Source: Callaeas wilsoni (Eukaryota > Chordata > Aves > Passeriformes > Callaeidae). From it: a stretch of 64,000 nucleotides of DNA. The number at the start of each line of letters is the position of its first letter. Position 1 is the first letter of the stretch. Location of the stretch: assembly GCA_013398955.1 (NCBI GenBank), contig VWPU01003975.1, forward strand, positions 57,263-121,262, in the 5' to 3' direction. Of this stretch, positions 1 to 12,300 are shown piece after piece. The translations under genes were made by a program, and so were the position numbers. The notes under the pieces are model-generated. The model did not search any database, had not been told where the DNA came from, and saw nothing but the letters and a program-made list of their open reading frames with translations.

Positions 1-71
1 CAGCGGGGGACGTGGGTCCCATGGGTGGGACATGCATCCATGGATGCTCACCCACCGTCTCCTCCTGGCAG

Positions 72-3000
72 GCAGAAGACGTCCAGCAGCAGATCATCCG
101 TGACACCTTCCACCTGGTGCTGAAGCGGGATGACCACATCTGCAACTTCCTGGAGTGTGGCAGGTACCGGCCGGTGAGGGGCCATGCCAGGCTGTCCCCT
201 CACACTGCGTAGTGCCTGGGTGTCCCCTCAGAGCCCTTCAGCTCTCCCCGTGTCCCCACAGCCTGTTTGGCGGCTCCGACTACAAGCTGATCTACCGTCA
301 CTACGCCACGCTGTACTTCGTGTTCTGCGTGGACTCCTCGGAGAGCGAGCTGGGCATCCTGGACCTCATCCAGGTGCGTGCCTGCAGGCCCAGTTTCCCG
401 GGCGCAGCCCTGCCCTGACACCATTCAGGGGCATTTCGTGTCCGTGGCATCCCTGTGCCAGCCCTTTCAGAAAGGCCTGAGAAGCCCGTGGGGCCATGGT
501 GGGGAGGGGGGCCACATGTACTCCCTGAGCTTCTACATGGCTTCTTCAGCTGGGAGCAGCAGAGGAAGTCATTCTGAGTGAATGTCTTTTAAAAATAGAA
601 GCATAGAAACATTTAGGGTGGAAAAGACCCTTAGGAGCATCAAGTCCAGCCATTAATCCTGAGATCTTGGAATCCCAGGTTGGAAGGGACCTCAGGGATT
701 GTCTGGTCCAGCCTTTCTTGGCAAAGCATGGCCTAGACAAGGCCCAACACCCTGGCACGTGAAAGGCATCCAGTGTTGAGAGATCCCTCACTTCCCCATG
801 GAGATTATTCACCGGCTGTTTCTTTGGAAAAAATTTTCCTCTCCTGCCTTACTGGAGTCTCCCCAAGAGGAACTTGTACCCATCACTCCGTGTCTTTCCA
901 TGTGATTCCTTGTATGAAGGGAGTTTCCAGCTTTGTAGCCACCCTTTAAAGACCAGGATATGGGAAGAAGGTGCCCCTGAGCCTCCTTTTCTCCAGGCTG
1001 AGTCCCCTCAGCTCTCTCAGCTACTTCTTGTGCTCCAGCCCCTTCCCCAGACACGCTCCAGTCCCTCCAGGTCTTTTTTGTTGGGAGAGGCCCAAAACTG
1101 TCCCCAGGACTGGAGGTGCCTCAGCAGTGCCAGCTCAGGGGATGGGCATTGCCCTGGGCCTGTGCCCACACTGGGGCTGACACAAGCCAGGTGCCATTGG
1201 CCTCTTGCCCATCTGGAGGGCATGTTCAGCCACAGTCACCAGCATCCCTAGGTCCTTTTCCAGCTTTCCAGTCACTATCCCATGCCTGGAGTGTTCCATG
1301 GGGTTGGTGTGACCATCTTGCCTGGTCTCTGTCTACTGCCCCAGGTGTTTGTGGAGACGCTGGACAAGTGCTTTGAGAATGTCTGTGAACTGGACCTCAT
1401 CTTCCACATGGACAAGGTGGGTGGTGGGCTCTGGGCTGCTCCAGAGCCTGCATTTCTTGGGCTGGGGCTGGCCAGGAGAGTGTGGGGATGGCAAGGGTCA
1501 CTGGGATTGAGATCCTGCATGGGAAACTTTCAGCCTGTGTTCTTCGAAAGCCACTCACATTGTGACGTCCTGACTAGAGACCCAAGCGCTGGGCTGCTCC
1601 GAGCTTGGGGGGGGAGCTGTGCCCAGCCGTGGGGCTGCCCTGGTGCCAGGTGGCCACGGCCAAGTGACCCATCTGTGCTCCACGGCCAGCACTGCTGGAA
1701 CTGGGCAGACTCTGGCCTGCTGCTGGGGCGTTCTGCTTCTGCTCCATGCTGTGACACCTCGTGGGAGTTAACATTTTACTACAGCTGCAGGGGAAAAAAA
1801 GGGAAGGAACAATGGCTGCAGGGTAAAAAAAGGGAAGGAACAATGGGAGTGTTTGGAATTCAAAGTGCTGGGTAAACTTTGGTTTGAGCCACAGCCTGTA
1901 ATGCTTCCTCTTGAGTTGGACGGAGATCCTGGGCGGAAACCCATCCCCTTTGATCATGTCCTGGGTCACAAGGCTGAAGATAACTGGGAATAGATAGCCA
2001 GGAATAGGAGCAGGGAGAGGCTTGGCTGAGGGTGCTGGGCTTGTGTTGCTGTTGATCAAGATTTTCTTGCTTTGCTGAAGACAAAAACAAAAAAGAGCAC
2101 TAGGAAAAAAAAAAAGTGTAAAATGCTCACTTTCCGTTGGTGATTCCAACTGGAGAACTGGCAGGGAAGGGGAGTGAGCAGGTCTGGGGGGTCTCTGCAT
2201 TACCAGCTGCTGAGGTCAGGCTTTGGTTTCACTGTTTGCCCCGCTGTAAACTTTCCAAAATGCCACAGCATGATTATCTTGTCAGCAAAGTGCTTATCAG
2301 AGTGTTTATGAAAGGAGGAAGGAGGGCTGAGCAGCTGCAGGAGAAGCGTTGGCAGCTGCCCAGGTCACCTCTACCCACAGCTGGGGGAGGATGTTCTTGT
2401 GGGTACTGACTCTGTGGTGTGAGCAGGACCCAGCAGCTTTTCCCTCAGCCTTACTCTCAGCTTTACATGAGCTTTGCACTCAGTTTACACTGAGCCTTAC
2501 AGCTGGCCCACAGCCCTCAGGCAGGGCACATCACACCATTGCCCGTAAGCTTTGCCAACAGCAGTGGGGTCACCCTTCCTCTCACCTCTCCTTCCTGGAA
2601 GAACATTCTCAGGAGACAGGAATTGGGGGTTTCTGATAGTGGAGACCCCATCTTGGTCACCACAGGCTCTCCCAGCCCTGTTTACTTCCCATCCGATGCT
2701 CCCGCTGCTTACCAGCTTTGACTTGAGTCTTGGCCCTTATCAGTTGGTCCTCCGGTCTCTTTCTATATTTGGCACATGTTTATTTCTCAGATGTGCTCAT
2801 GTTCCTGTGCTTCCAGGAGTTCGGTTGCAGAGGGGCAGTGTTTGAGGTGCTGGGAATGTGCTGGTGTGTCCTGCTGAGCCCTGGTTACCCTCCTTGGATG
2901 CCCAGGCAGGGCCCTGAGTGTGTCCCTGGGCAGTGCTGTGAATGTTGCCCTGGGCAGGGGCTGGCAGGGGTTCGGGTGCAACTTTGTCTGCACTCTGTGA

Positions 3001-5168
3001 TTTTTCTTTTTGCCTTAAGTTCCACCCGGCACCACCTGCAGCACAAGAGCCATCGGACCAAAACTGTGGCAGGTCTGGGGTCCTACTCCTGCCATGGGCT
3101 GATGCAGGGAGACATTGATCAGGCACCAGAGACACCGGTGCTTTTAGCTGTCAGCTTTGGGAGCCCCAACCTCAGAGCTGCAGGGATCCCCCGTCACAAG
3201 AGGAGGCTCAGGGTGGGCTATGCCCAGCTCTCAGTCGTGCTTTCCACCTTGGAGGGGAGTGTGAGCTGCACTCAGCAGCTGCGAGGTCCCAGAGGGGACA
3301 GGGATTGCTCAGGAAGTGCTGTGCTTTGGCTTGGAGAACAAAACTTGCTCAGGATTTCTGCCCTGTCGGTTTGGAGCCAGCTTGGGCCGAAGCCAGATCT
3401 TGAAGGAACATTTCCTGATACTCCCATATCCTTTTTGGCTGTGGCATCCGCTTGCTCCAGCTGCTTCAGCGTGCACTAGGACTGGGCTATGGGATGGGGG
3501 TTCCAGGGCTGTGGGGCATCCCAGGAACTGCCTGAGGCTCGCCCTGTGCCCTGCTGATCCCACACACCTGCTGCTGCTCCAGGCACTGTTGGAGTGGGAC
3601 AGGACCTATGGGGAGTCCTGGGCTGGATCACCTCACTGTTGTCTGGGATCACCTCTCAGAGCTGGGATTCCCCCTCAGAGCAGGTTCTTATTCTCCCCAG
3701 GATTGTCCTGGCAGTGTTTGTCACAAGGTGTTTACAAGTGCAGCCTGGCCCCGTGAAACCATAAAACAATTTCATAACCCAAACATGCTCCTGCATAGCC
3801 TCTTTCATGGAATTAACTGGACCCATAAATCCATTATCTGTGCCAGGAACTCATCGGGAGCTGCTGACTGTGCAGGGAATGTTGGGCGGAGCCAGGTGCA
3901 GGAGCTGAGGGTGGTTGTAGCCACCAGCACAGCCTGGCTGCCGCCCCAGGCTGATTGCAATTTCTGGGGTTGCAACTCAGCAATGTTCCTTTCCCTGCTC
4001 TGGCTGCATGATTGCACTGGCCCTGCCTGCCTGTTCCTCCTTGCACTCGAGGGATTCCAGGAAAGGAACCGACTCCCTTGGCAGTTCTGTGCTTTTTCTG
4101 TGTCTATGTCACAGTCCCGACCTTCCTAAGAGACAGCCAGGCTCTGGCCTGGCTTTCTGAGGAGAAGGGGCTTCTCGTGGGGAGGTGTCCTGCCCAGTGA
4201 GGACCCTGCTGCCTGCTGGGGTCCTCTCTAGGACACATTCCTGCTGTAACCTGGCTTCTGGCCCATGGAGAGAGCAGCCATGTGTCAGAGGTGGCACAGC
4301 TGGGCTGTGCCAGTGGAATGAGTTGCATCTGAGTGCTCCAGGGGCTGCCGTATGCCTGGTGGGGGGGTGGGTGTCATCTAGAGTGGGGATACAGGTGGTA
4401 AGTGGAGCTTTGGGGCTCCCCACGCCAAGGACCTTGGCCACCCTTTCACTCTCCAGGCTGAGAAGGGGACAGGGATAGATTTGTGTCCTTTGGGGAAATG
4501 CTGTCCCCTGACATGCTTCCACACCAGCGCTGCAGCTGCTGCCAGGCCAGGACCGGGCCCTCAGTCTTCTGTTCCCTCCCTCCCCCCTGGCAGGTCCACC
4601 ACATCCTGCAGGAGATGGTGATCGGCGGGATGGTGCTGGAGACCAATATGAACGAGATTGTGGCGCAGGTGGAGGCTCAGGGCAAGCTGGAGAAGGCAGA
4701 GGTGAGCTGTGACGCTGCGGCTCTGCCCCACGGGAGCTGACAGACCCTGGGCTGCGAGGGGGGGTGGCCTATGGGGTCAGGGGTGGGCATGTCGGGGGTA
4801 TCCAGGGTATTCCCAGTGTCTGCCTGCCTGAGCCCTCAGGACTGGGCTGGGGACATTCCTGCCCAGTGGTGCTGGTCAGGAGTGCAGGGAGCTGCCACAG
4901 CGTGGAAGTGGTTCTTCTGTCAAGGTTAATGACCCCCGGTGGTAAAAGGTTTATCTTCCTATTTGCACTGTCACTGGGAAGATGCAGCTGTGGAGGGGCT
5001 GTGGGGTAGGGCCAGTGGTCATGGTCCCTCTGTCCCCAGGGAGGCCTCTCTGCTGCTCCTTCCCGTGCTGTGTCGGCCGTGAAGAACATCAACCTGCCCG
5101 AGATCCCCCGCAACATCAACATCGGGGACATCAACATCAAAGTGCCCAATCTGTCACAGTTCATGTGA
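72..5168 (+). CDS. AP3S2: AP-3 complex subunit sigma-2, 5'-partial
   Basis: Small sigma subunit of the AP-3 adaptor, which sorts cargo from endosomes or the trans-Golgi to lysosomes and lysosome-related organelles. Coding exons are 72-163, 262-373, 1345-1416, 4594-4701 and 5040-5168 (stop TGA at 5166). All have AG/GT borders and compatible phases, giving 170 residues. The first exon (about 23 residues in vertebrate orthologues) lies before the window. The translation follows the sigma-3 family throughout: QQQIIRDTFHLVLKRDD, LIYRHYATLYFVFCVDSS, ELDLIFHMDKV and the C-terminal NINIGDINIKVPNLSQFM. HMDKV, NIKVPNLSQF and VKNINLPEI favour sigma-3B (AP3S2) over AP3S1. One oddity is NFLECGS where relatives have NFLEGGS, a Gly-to-Cys change that could be a real substitution or a base error. 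As in human, it lies upstream of ANPEP on the same strand. Confidence 0.95.
595..1320 (-). mobile_element. CR1-type LINE fragment (older, diverged) in an AP3S2 intron
   Basis: Fills most of the intron between 373 and 1345. Read on the + strand, it contains the reverse complement of the CR1 3' region: the phrase near 660-715 (a 'ttggaagggacctca' core, then 'gtctggtccagcc') and the block near 975-1110 (cctccttttctccaggctga, then 'gtgctccagccccttccccag' and 'aggcccaaaactg'). It is more diverged than the CR1 copies in the right half. Ends are approximate. Confidence 0.75.
1417..4593 (+). other. AP3S2 intron, 3.2 kb, no gene seen
   Basis: Largest AP3S2 intron in the window. I see no exon-like or conserved coding stretch on either strand. 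It holds a 31-bp direct duplication (1784-1845) and an A-rich patch near 2080-2120. The many short open frames are not supported by splice sites or recognisable protein. Confidence 0.6.
1784..1845. repeat. 31-bp tandem duplication
   Basis: Two adjacent copies begin with gctgcagggg and gctgcagggt. Each runs through an A7 tract and a 'gggaaggaacaatg' segment, at a period of 31 bp. They lie inside an AP3S2 intron. Confidence 0.9.
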
Positions 5169-5727
5169 GCAGCTAAACAGAGCTGGGGTCCCCGGCTCCT
5201 CCTGGGGCTCTGCCCATGTGGTACATGGGGGCTGTGGTGGCTGAGGGCAGGGAGCAGTGACAGGGCTCCGAGAACGGGCTGGGGGTTCCCTCCCCCTGGA
5301 CCTGGGCTCCGTTCTGCTCTCTGGTCTGCCAACAAGGAGGGTGCCCTTCCTTCCCCTCCCTCCCTGTGGACATGCAGCCCCTCCGCACTGCGAGGAAGAG
5401 TTGGCTTCCTCCTCTCCCAGGATTCTTGGGATTCCCAGTGCTGAAAGTGTGCCTGTAGTGACAGCTCTGTCAGGAGCTGCAGGTTGTCTCTTCCATCTTC
5501 CCAGCCATGGCTGTCCCTTGCCCTGGTCCTGCTCTCTGTGATGGGCCCCAGCTGGGTGGGGGTCACTCATGGGAGCTGCTGTGTGCCCTGGGGACAGTGT
5601 GAGTGGGACGTGCTGGAGTGGGGATGTGGCAGCAAGAGGGACAGGAGCTGAGTGACCTGTGGACAGGCAGGTGGTAGCTTACAGGGTCAGGCCAGGCTGG
5701 GGCTGCTGGAGTGTGTCCCTGTGTCCC

Positions 5728-5733
5728 AATAAA
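5728..5733 (+). terminator. Polyadenylation signal of AP3S2
   Basis: AATAAA 560 bp after the AP3S2 stop codon on the coding strand. No competing canonical signal was noticed between the stop and this site, so the 3' UTR is probably about 0.6 kb. Confidence 0.75.
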
Positions 5734-5749
5734 CTGCCCTTGAACCCAT

Positions 5750-8700
5750 GTCTGTGCTGTGGTGCTGCTGGATGGGGAGGGGGCCAGCGGCTCTCTGCAG
5801 CTCTCCTGGGGCGGCTGCAGCCCTGGGGGACCTTTGGCCAGTGGAGGCCCAGGGGGTGGAAAAGGGGGCCCTATATGCCCCAGGAGGGCAGGGGGCTTAG
5901 GGCAGCGTCCCTGGCTGCACCCTCTGCTCTTGGAGCAGGTGAGGGGAGGGTGATGGCCCTGCTTGGGGTGTGATGGCGGTGTCCCCAGCTTTGGGCCTTC
6001 GGTGGCAGGTCACCCCTTGCTAGTTCCTGCCCTCTCCCTGCTGCAGAGCATCCTCTGCAGGGCAACCCTGAGCTCTGACAGCTCTGTGGATGTGTGGGAA
6101 CTGTGGGGCTGGGGTCCCCTGAGGCCAGGGAGGAGCAGGACTCATCCTGGGGGTCACAGTGACCCTGATGGGCTCTGTTAGCCATGTGCCCCACACCCCT
6201 GGCTCCCCCGCGGCGCCATCTGGCCACCAGCCCCTGGGGCTGGCCAGGGGCCCTTCCTCTGCTCCCCAGCTGTGCTCCGGGTTCTGCCTTCACTTCCCCT
6301 GGCAGGGAAACCGTGACTCTGCCTGGAAGGAATTTTCCCCTCCCTGCAGCTTAACCCTTCCCCAGCTGGCCACTGGCCACATCAACGCTCCTGGAGGTCA
6401 GGGAGCTGGGCAACCTGCTGTGTCCTCTTCTCCGCTGGCCCTCCTCCTCCTCCTATTCCTCCTCCTCCTCGTCCTCCTCCTCTCGTAGGTGCCGGCGAAG
6501 GGTGCAGGTGAGCCATCGTGCCCGGGCCATGTCCTGGGGCTGGGACGCGGAGTCTGGCAGGACTGAGACAGTTGGAGGAGAACGCTCCGGCTCACCTTAT
6601 AGCGAGGGAGTTGGCGAGGTGCTGGCAAGCTGCTCTGCGCCACGCTGGGGGCATGGGGGGGGGGGGTCGGCTGCCATGGGCAGTGCTTGCGTCCGTCCCC
6701 ACGCCACAGCATCCCACTGCCGCTGCAGGGTGTGTCCGGCCACATGTCTTCCCTCTAACAGCTAACAGCTCCGGCCCCATCGCCGTCTCGCCGTCTGGCA
6801 GCCCTGCAGCTCTGCTGGACGTGGGACGCTGAGGACCGTAACGGTGCTGGGGCCGCGGAAGCCCGTCTGCCGCTGCCGGCCACTCTCTCTTCCCAAGCCC
6901 TGCTTCCCCCTGGGATGAGCCGGGGCGAGCCCCTAGCCCGCCATTTCCCCTCCCGGGGAGCTTCAGCCCCGACCCGGTGGCGGTGGGTGGTGCGGGAGCT
7001 GTGAGTGCCCGGCGCTGGCCGTGACCCCGCGTTGTGCCGAGAGGGGCTGCGCTGGGTGGGTCACCAGAGCCCTCCACACCGCAGGGCGAGCCGGGGCATG
7101 CAGCGTGTGAAGGGCTGTAGAGGGCAGGGGCTGGCCGGGGGCTCAGCGCTCCCCCTCCGAGCCGCGTGCATGGTGCGGAGATGGAGACGGGGCTGGATCC
7201 TGGGGATGGTTCCTGGCCTCCAGCCCACTGCTTGCCCCAGCTGTGCTGTGCTGTGGCGCCCATGGGTGCCGGGTTTTGCTGGGCTCAGCTCTGCCTGCCG
7301 GAGCGTGCTCCCAAGTCCAGGCCCCCTCCTCAGCACCCTTTCCCCTGAGAAATGCGTCCTCGCCCTGCTCCAGTGTGGGGGAGCCCGTGCCGGAGGTTCT
7401 CCCCCCGCGCCGCCGCACACTGTCCCAGGCCGTGGCCCCCGCCCCGCCGGCCGGCAGACACGAGGCTAAGGGGGCGAGAGGGCCGGGTTCCTGCCTGGGA
7501 GCTTTAGAGGAATCTTTCCTCCCCCTGGAGCTGAGAGCGGAGAGCTGAGACGGGCAGCTGGGCGCAGGCAGGAGGACAGGCACGGCCACACGTGGGGCGC
7601 AGGACGTGGAACAGGGAGAGCGGGAGCCCGCTGCCCCTGGCTGCCCCCGGCTGAGCGCAGGAAGGTGAGGGGGGATACTCTGCTGCTGCGCAGGCTCCGG
7701 GGGGGTTCACACCCCAAGCAGGGGGTCCGCGGGGTGCGTTGGAGTGGACCAAGCCGGGGAAGGGGCTGTGGGGGTGCATGTGGGCTGGCGGGGGCTGTGG
7801 GATGTGGGGCTAGCAGTGGGGTTCACATACATGGGAGTTATGGAGCCCATATGCAATGAGGGGCTTGGGGGGCCTGTGGAGGTGCATGATGGTGTGGAGG
7901 GCTCTGGGGGGGTGTCAGGCTATGGGGTGTGTGAGGCTAGAGCCTCAAGGAACCCACGTGCCCACGGAGGTGACGCCCAAAAACTATGCCGCTTGTGGGA
8001 CCTGGGATGTGCACATGCTGCTGGCTGGGCTCCAAAGAGGGGTCTTCTGTGGGTGGGGACAGAATCCTGCGGGCGCTGGGGGAGTCAGGGTGTGGGTGCT
8101 GTGTCCCGCCCCAGTGCTGCTCCCCATTTACTCCATCCAGCCCCCTCCCCAGGCGAGTCAGTGGGGAATGGCTGCTTGCTGTGCCCGAGGGGCTGTGGGG
8201 AGGGCCAGCAGGCCCGTTGGTGTGGGACGGAGGGTGGGTGGAGTGCCTGGCACCCTCCCAGCCACCTGTGGCCCTTGGTCCTGTGGGGGACTGTCCCCAA
8301 AGCTGTAGCCTTTGGCCTGAGCCAGGGTGGGGATGGGGCGGAGGGAGCCAGCAGTGGCTTCTGTGCGGGGGAATGGCTGTGCCTAACGAGGAATGCCAGG
8401 GACACCAGCAGCATCCAGAGTGATTTGTGCCAGGCACGGTGGCCCCGGCGGGTGCAGCTGGGTGCTGTCAGGGACAGGGCAGGGCTCCCTGAGGACACCA
8501 CTCGCCTCATCCTGGTTTGCCCTTTGCCCCAGCTACGGCTCCCGGCAACACCTGCCCGTATCTCCCTATGGACAGATATATCAGATCTTGGGAACAGGAG
8601 TTCCTATTGCCAGTGTGTGACATAATATACCACTCCCCCATCCTGCCCTGGGTGGGAACCTCACACGTGCCCACTGGGGCTGGGCTCACCAGGACAGAGT

Positions 8701-9349
8701 TTGACCCCGGTTACTCTTGGTTCATGACCCTGGACTTTGAGAGGGCTGTAGGCAGGGTAAGCTCCTCCCAGGAGCCCTCCCCACCTTCCCCTGCCGCTGC
8801 CAGACCCTGCTGCACCTCACGCCTCCTGCTATCCCCGGTGGGGGAGCAGCCTGTGAGCCGTGCCCCTTGTAGGCAGGGGCGGCCTGGACCCTCTGACAGT
8901 GGCTCAGACCCTGTCACTCGAGGGTAAGTGGGGTGACACTGAGTGTGCATCTGGGCTTGGCTGATGGGGACACATGCTGGGCCCTGCAGCATGGTGGGGA
9001 TGTGGCTGCTGGCTGCAACCACCCGCTCTGTCCCTCCTTTTGCAGGGTCAGGCCAGCCCTGGGGAAGGACGTCGGGAGTCCAGGCCCACAGCCCGTGCAC
9101 GCTCCCCAATGGTGCAACCCCCCACGGCCAGGTCTGCCCCTGCAGCAGTGGTTCTGGGTATTGGTGCTTCTGCCAGGCTGGGGGGTGGGTGGGTGGAAAG
9201 CTCATCCCAGGGTCTGTTGCCGCCCTGAGGTCCATGGCCATTTAATCCTTCACCTATTAACTTGGACTAATAAACTTTGTGGGAGCGAGAGGCTAAAAGC
9301 TGTGCTTGCACCAGTGCCATTTCCACCAGTGCCACTCGTGCCGCCCGCC
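5750..9349 (+). other. AP3S2-ANPEP intergenic region with CpG-rich block
   Basis: No recognisable coding exon. There is a (CTC)n-type tract at 6437-6486 and a CpG-rich block at about 6780-7660. Human ANPEP is known to use a distal promoter several kilobases upstream in myeloid cells and a proximal promoter in epithelia. The CpG-rich block, about 2 kb upstream of the start codon, is a reasonable candidate for a distal promoter or first exon here, but that is inference. Confidence 0.5.
6437..6486. repeat. (CTC)n-type trinucleotide tract
   Basis: Imperfect cct/ctc repeats interrupted by 'tattc' and 'gt', about 50 bp, in the AP3S2-ANPEP intergenic region. Confidence 0.9.
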
Positions 9350-12300
9350 ATGGCAGCCGGCTTCTTCATCAGCAAGACCGTGGGCATTGTGGCCATCGTG
9401 CTGGGCCTGGGGGCTGTGGCCACCATCATTACACTCTCGGTGTTGTACGCCCAGGAAAAGAACAATGGGACATCGGATGTGGGCACCAGCAGCACGGCTG
9501 GCCCCAGCATCACCACCACCACCACTACCACCACCACCACCACCACCACCACCACCACCACCAGCACCACCACCACGACGACCCCCGCCCCCAACAACCC
9601 CTGGAACCAGTGGAGGTTGCCAGCTACGCTGAAGCCGGAGAGCTATGAGGTGTCCCTGCAGCCCTTCCTGGAGCCCGATGCCAACAACATGTACATCTTC
9701 AAGGGCAACAGCAGTGTGGTCTTCCTGTGTGTGGAAGCCACCAACCTCATCCTCATCCACAGCAACAAGCTGAACTACACCATGCAGGGCTCCTTCCATG
9801 CCACGTTGCAGGCAGAGGGTGGTGGCTCGGCCCCTGCCATCTCCCGCACCTGGCTGGAGACTCCCACCCAGTACCTGGTGGTGCAGCTGGACGCTCCTCT
9901 GCAGCAGGGCCAGCGGTACCGGCTGTCCAGCAGCTTCACTGGGGAACTGGCCGATGACCTGGCTGGCTTCTATCGCAGCGAATACACGGACGACTCAGGC
10001 AACAAGTAGGTGGAGGGCAGGAGATGGGGTGGAAGCCACAGGGCTGGCCCAATGTGGTGGTGGGAAGGGGAATAGGGGGCATGGGGCTGGCACAGGGCAG
10101 TGGAGGGCATGGGCTGGCTCTGGGGCTCCTCTCCCACCAGTCAATGGGATGGGTGTGTGGAGCCTCTGTGCCCCCCTTGCATCCTCGTGCTGCCCCAGTG
10201 GGGATGGGAGAAAGAGGCCTGGGGGGCGCAGCCTCACAGGGACCCCCGAGACTGATGGGGTTGGCTCATAGGCAGGTGGTGGCCACCACGCAGATGCAGG
10301 CGGCTGACGCACGCAAAGCTTTCCCCTGCTTTGACGAGCCAGCCATGAAAGCCAACTTCACAGTGACACTGATCCACCGCTCCGACTATGTGGCCATTTC
10401 CAACATGCCTGTCAAGAGTGAGTAGGGCCGGGGGACCCCACTGCGGGGCGGAGGACCTGGCAGAGCTGTGGGGTGATCCTCTGATCTCCACAGACACCAG
10501 CCAGCAGATGATTGATGGGGAGGCCTGGAATGTCACTGAGTTTGACACTACCCCCCGGATGTCCACGTACCTTCTGGCCTTCATTGTCAGCCAGTTCACC
10601 TGTGTGTCCAACGACTCAGAGAAGATACTGGTAGGATGGGGTGGAGTGCACCCTCTATCCACCTGGGTGGCTGAGCCTGGGCCACTGATGAGCCCTGCAT
10701 CCCTCTTTTCCAGATTCGCATCTGGGGCCGTCCCAAGGCCATTGACGAGGGCCAGGGTGACTACGCACTCAATGTCACTGGCCCCATCCTCAACTTCTTT
10801 GAGGGGCATTACAACACGGCCTACCCACTCCCGAAGTCTGGTGGGTGCTGCGGGGCGCCCGAGGCACTGTGTTGAGGTGCCCACAGCAGAGGGGGAAGAT
10901 GGTCCAGCATGCTGTCAGTGGGGCATTGATGGGACCCCTCTATCCCCAGACCAGGTTGGCCTCCCCGATTTCAATGCGGGCGCGATGGAGAACTGGGGGC
11001 TGGTGACCTACCGGGAGAACTCCCTACTCTTTGATGCGGCATACTCCTCCATTGGCAACAAGGAGCGGGTGGTGACGGTCATCGCCCATGAGCTGGCACA
11101 CCAGGTACCTGCTGCACCCCTCGCCCACTCCCCTGCCTGATGGCAGGCAGCTGATGGGGTGCTATGCCCTCTGCAGTGGTTTGGGAATTTGGTGACGCTG
11201 CGGTGGTGGAATGACCTGTGGCTGAATGAGGGCTTCGCCTCGTATGTGGAGTACCTGGGCGCCGACTCGGCTGAGCCCTCCTGGAACATTGTGAGTGCCA
11301 GGGCCGATGGGCATGGGGGCAGGCAGGGGAACAGGCACCCCAGGGGCTGCCCTAGTGCCAGACGGTACATGCAGGGCTGAGGCGGGTGCTGTTGCCCCCT
11401 CTGCAGAAAGATCTGATGGTGCTGAATGAGCTGCACACGGTGATGGCAACAGACGCCCTGGCCAGCTCCCACCCACTCTCCTTCCGCGAGGAAGAGATCA
11501 ACACCCCAGCCCAGATCAGTGAAGTCTTTGACAGCATCGCCTACAGCAAGGTGTGCATGGAGGTCCCTTGGGTGGGGATGGACTGTGGGGTATCCCTGGC
11601 TTCTCTGACCTGCTGTCTCTGCAGGGAGCGTCAGTGCTGCGGATGCTCTCGAACTTCCTCAGCGAGGACATCTTCAAGACCGGGCTGCAGGTGAGGTGCT
11701 GCTGGTACTGGGGGGCAGCAAGCCTGGTGCAGGGTGGGCATCCCATGGTAGAGGCCTTCCTGGGTGCTCTAGGGGTGTCCCACATCCCAGACTTGCCCTT
11801 GCCCACGCATCTCTCCTGGTGCTCTCCCACAGTCCTACCTCCACACCTTCGCCTACAACAACACCATCTACTCTGACCTCTGGGTCCATCTGCAAGAGGT
11901 AGGAGGGGGCTGGTTCTCCTGCAGCCTCCCCAGCCCTGGCTCTGGGGGGCTGCCTGGTGTGACAGGGTCCAACATGCTGGGTGAGGGTTGCAGCACTGGC
12001 CAAGCCCATGCTGCCCGTGCCCCTGCCCCTGGTGACTGGCAGCGCTGCCATCCCTGCAGGCGGTGGAGGAGAACAACGTCCAACTGCCTGACAGTATCAG
12101 CAACATCATGGATCGCTGGACGCTGCAGATGGGCTTCCCTGTGGTGACTGTTGACACCCAGACCGGCACCGTCAACCAGACCCATTTTCTGCTGGACCCG
12201 ACATCCCCTGTGGACAGACCCTCTATCTTCAAGTGAGTGGGGTGGGGGCTGGCTGGGAACTGAGAGTTCGGGGGATGAGGGTCAGTCCCACCACCTGTCT

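Noticed and set aside
9293..9799. Gly- and His-rich frames over the ANPEP stalk
   Set aside because: Antisense and +1-frame readings of the (ACC)n tract.
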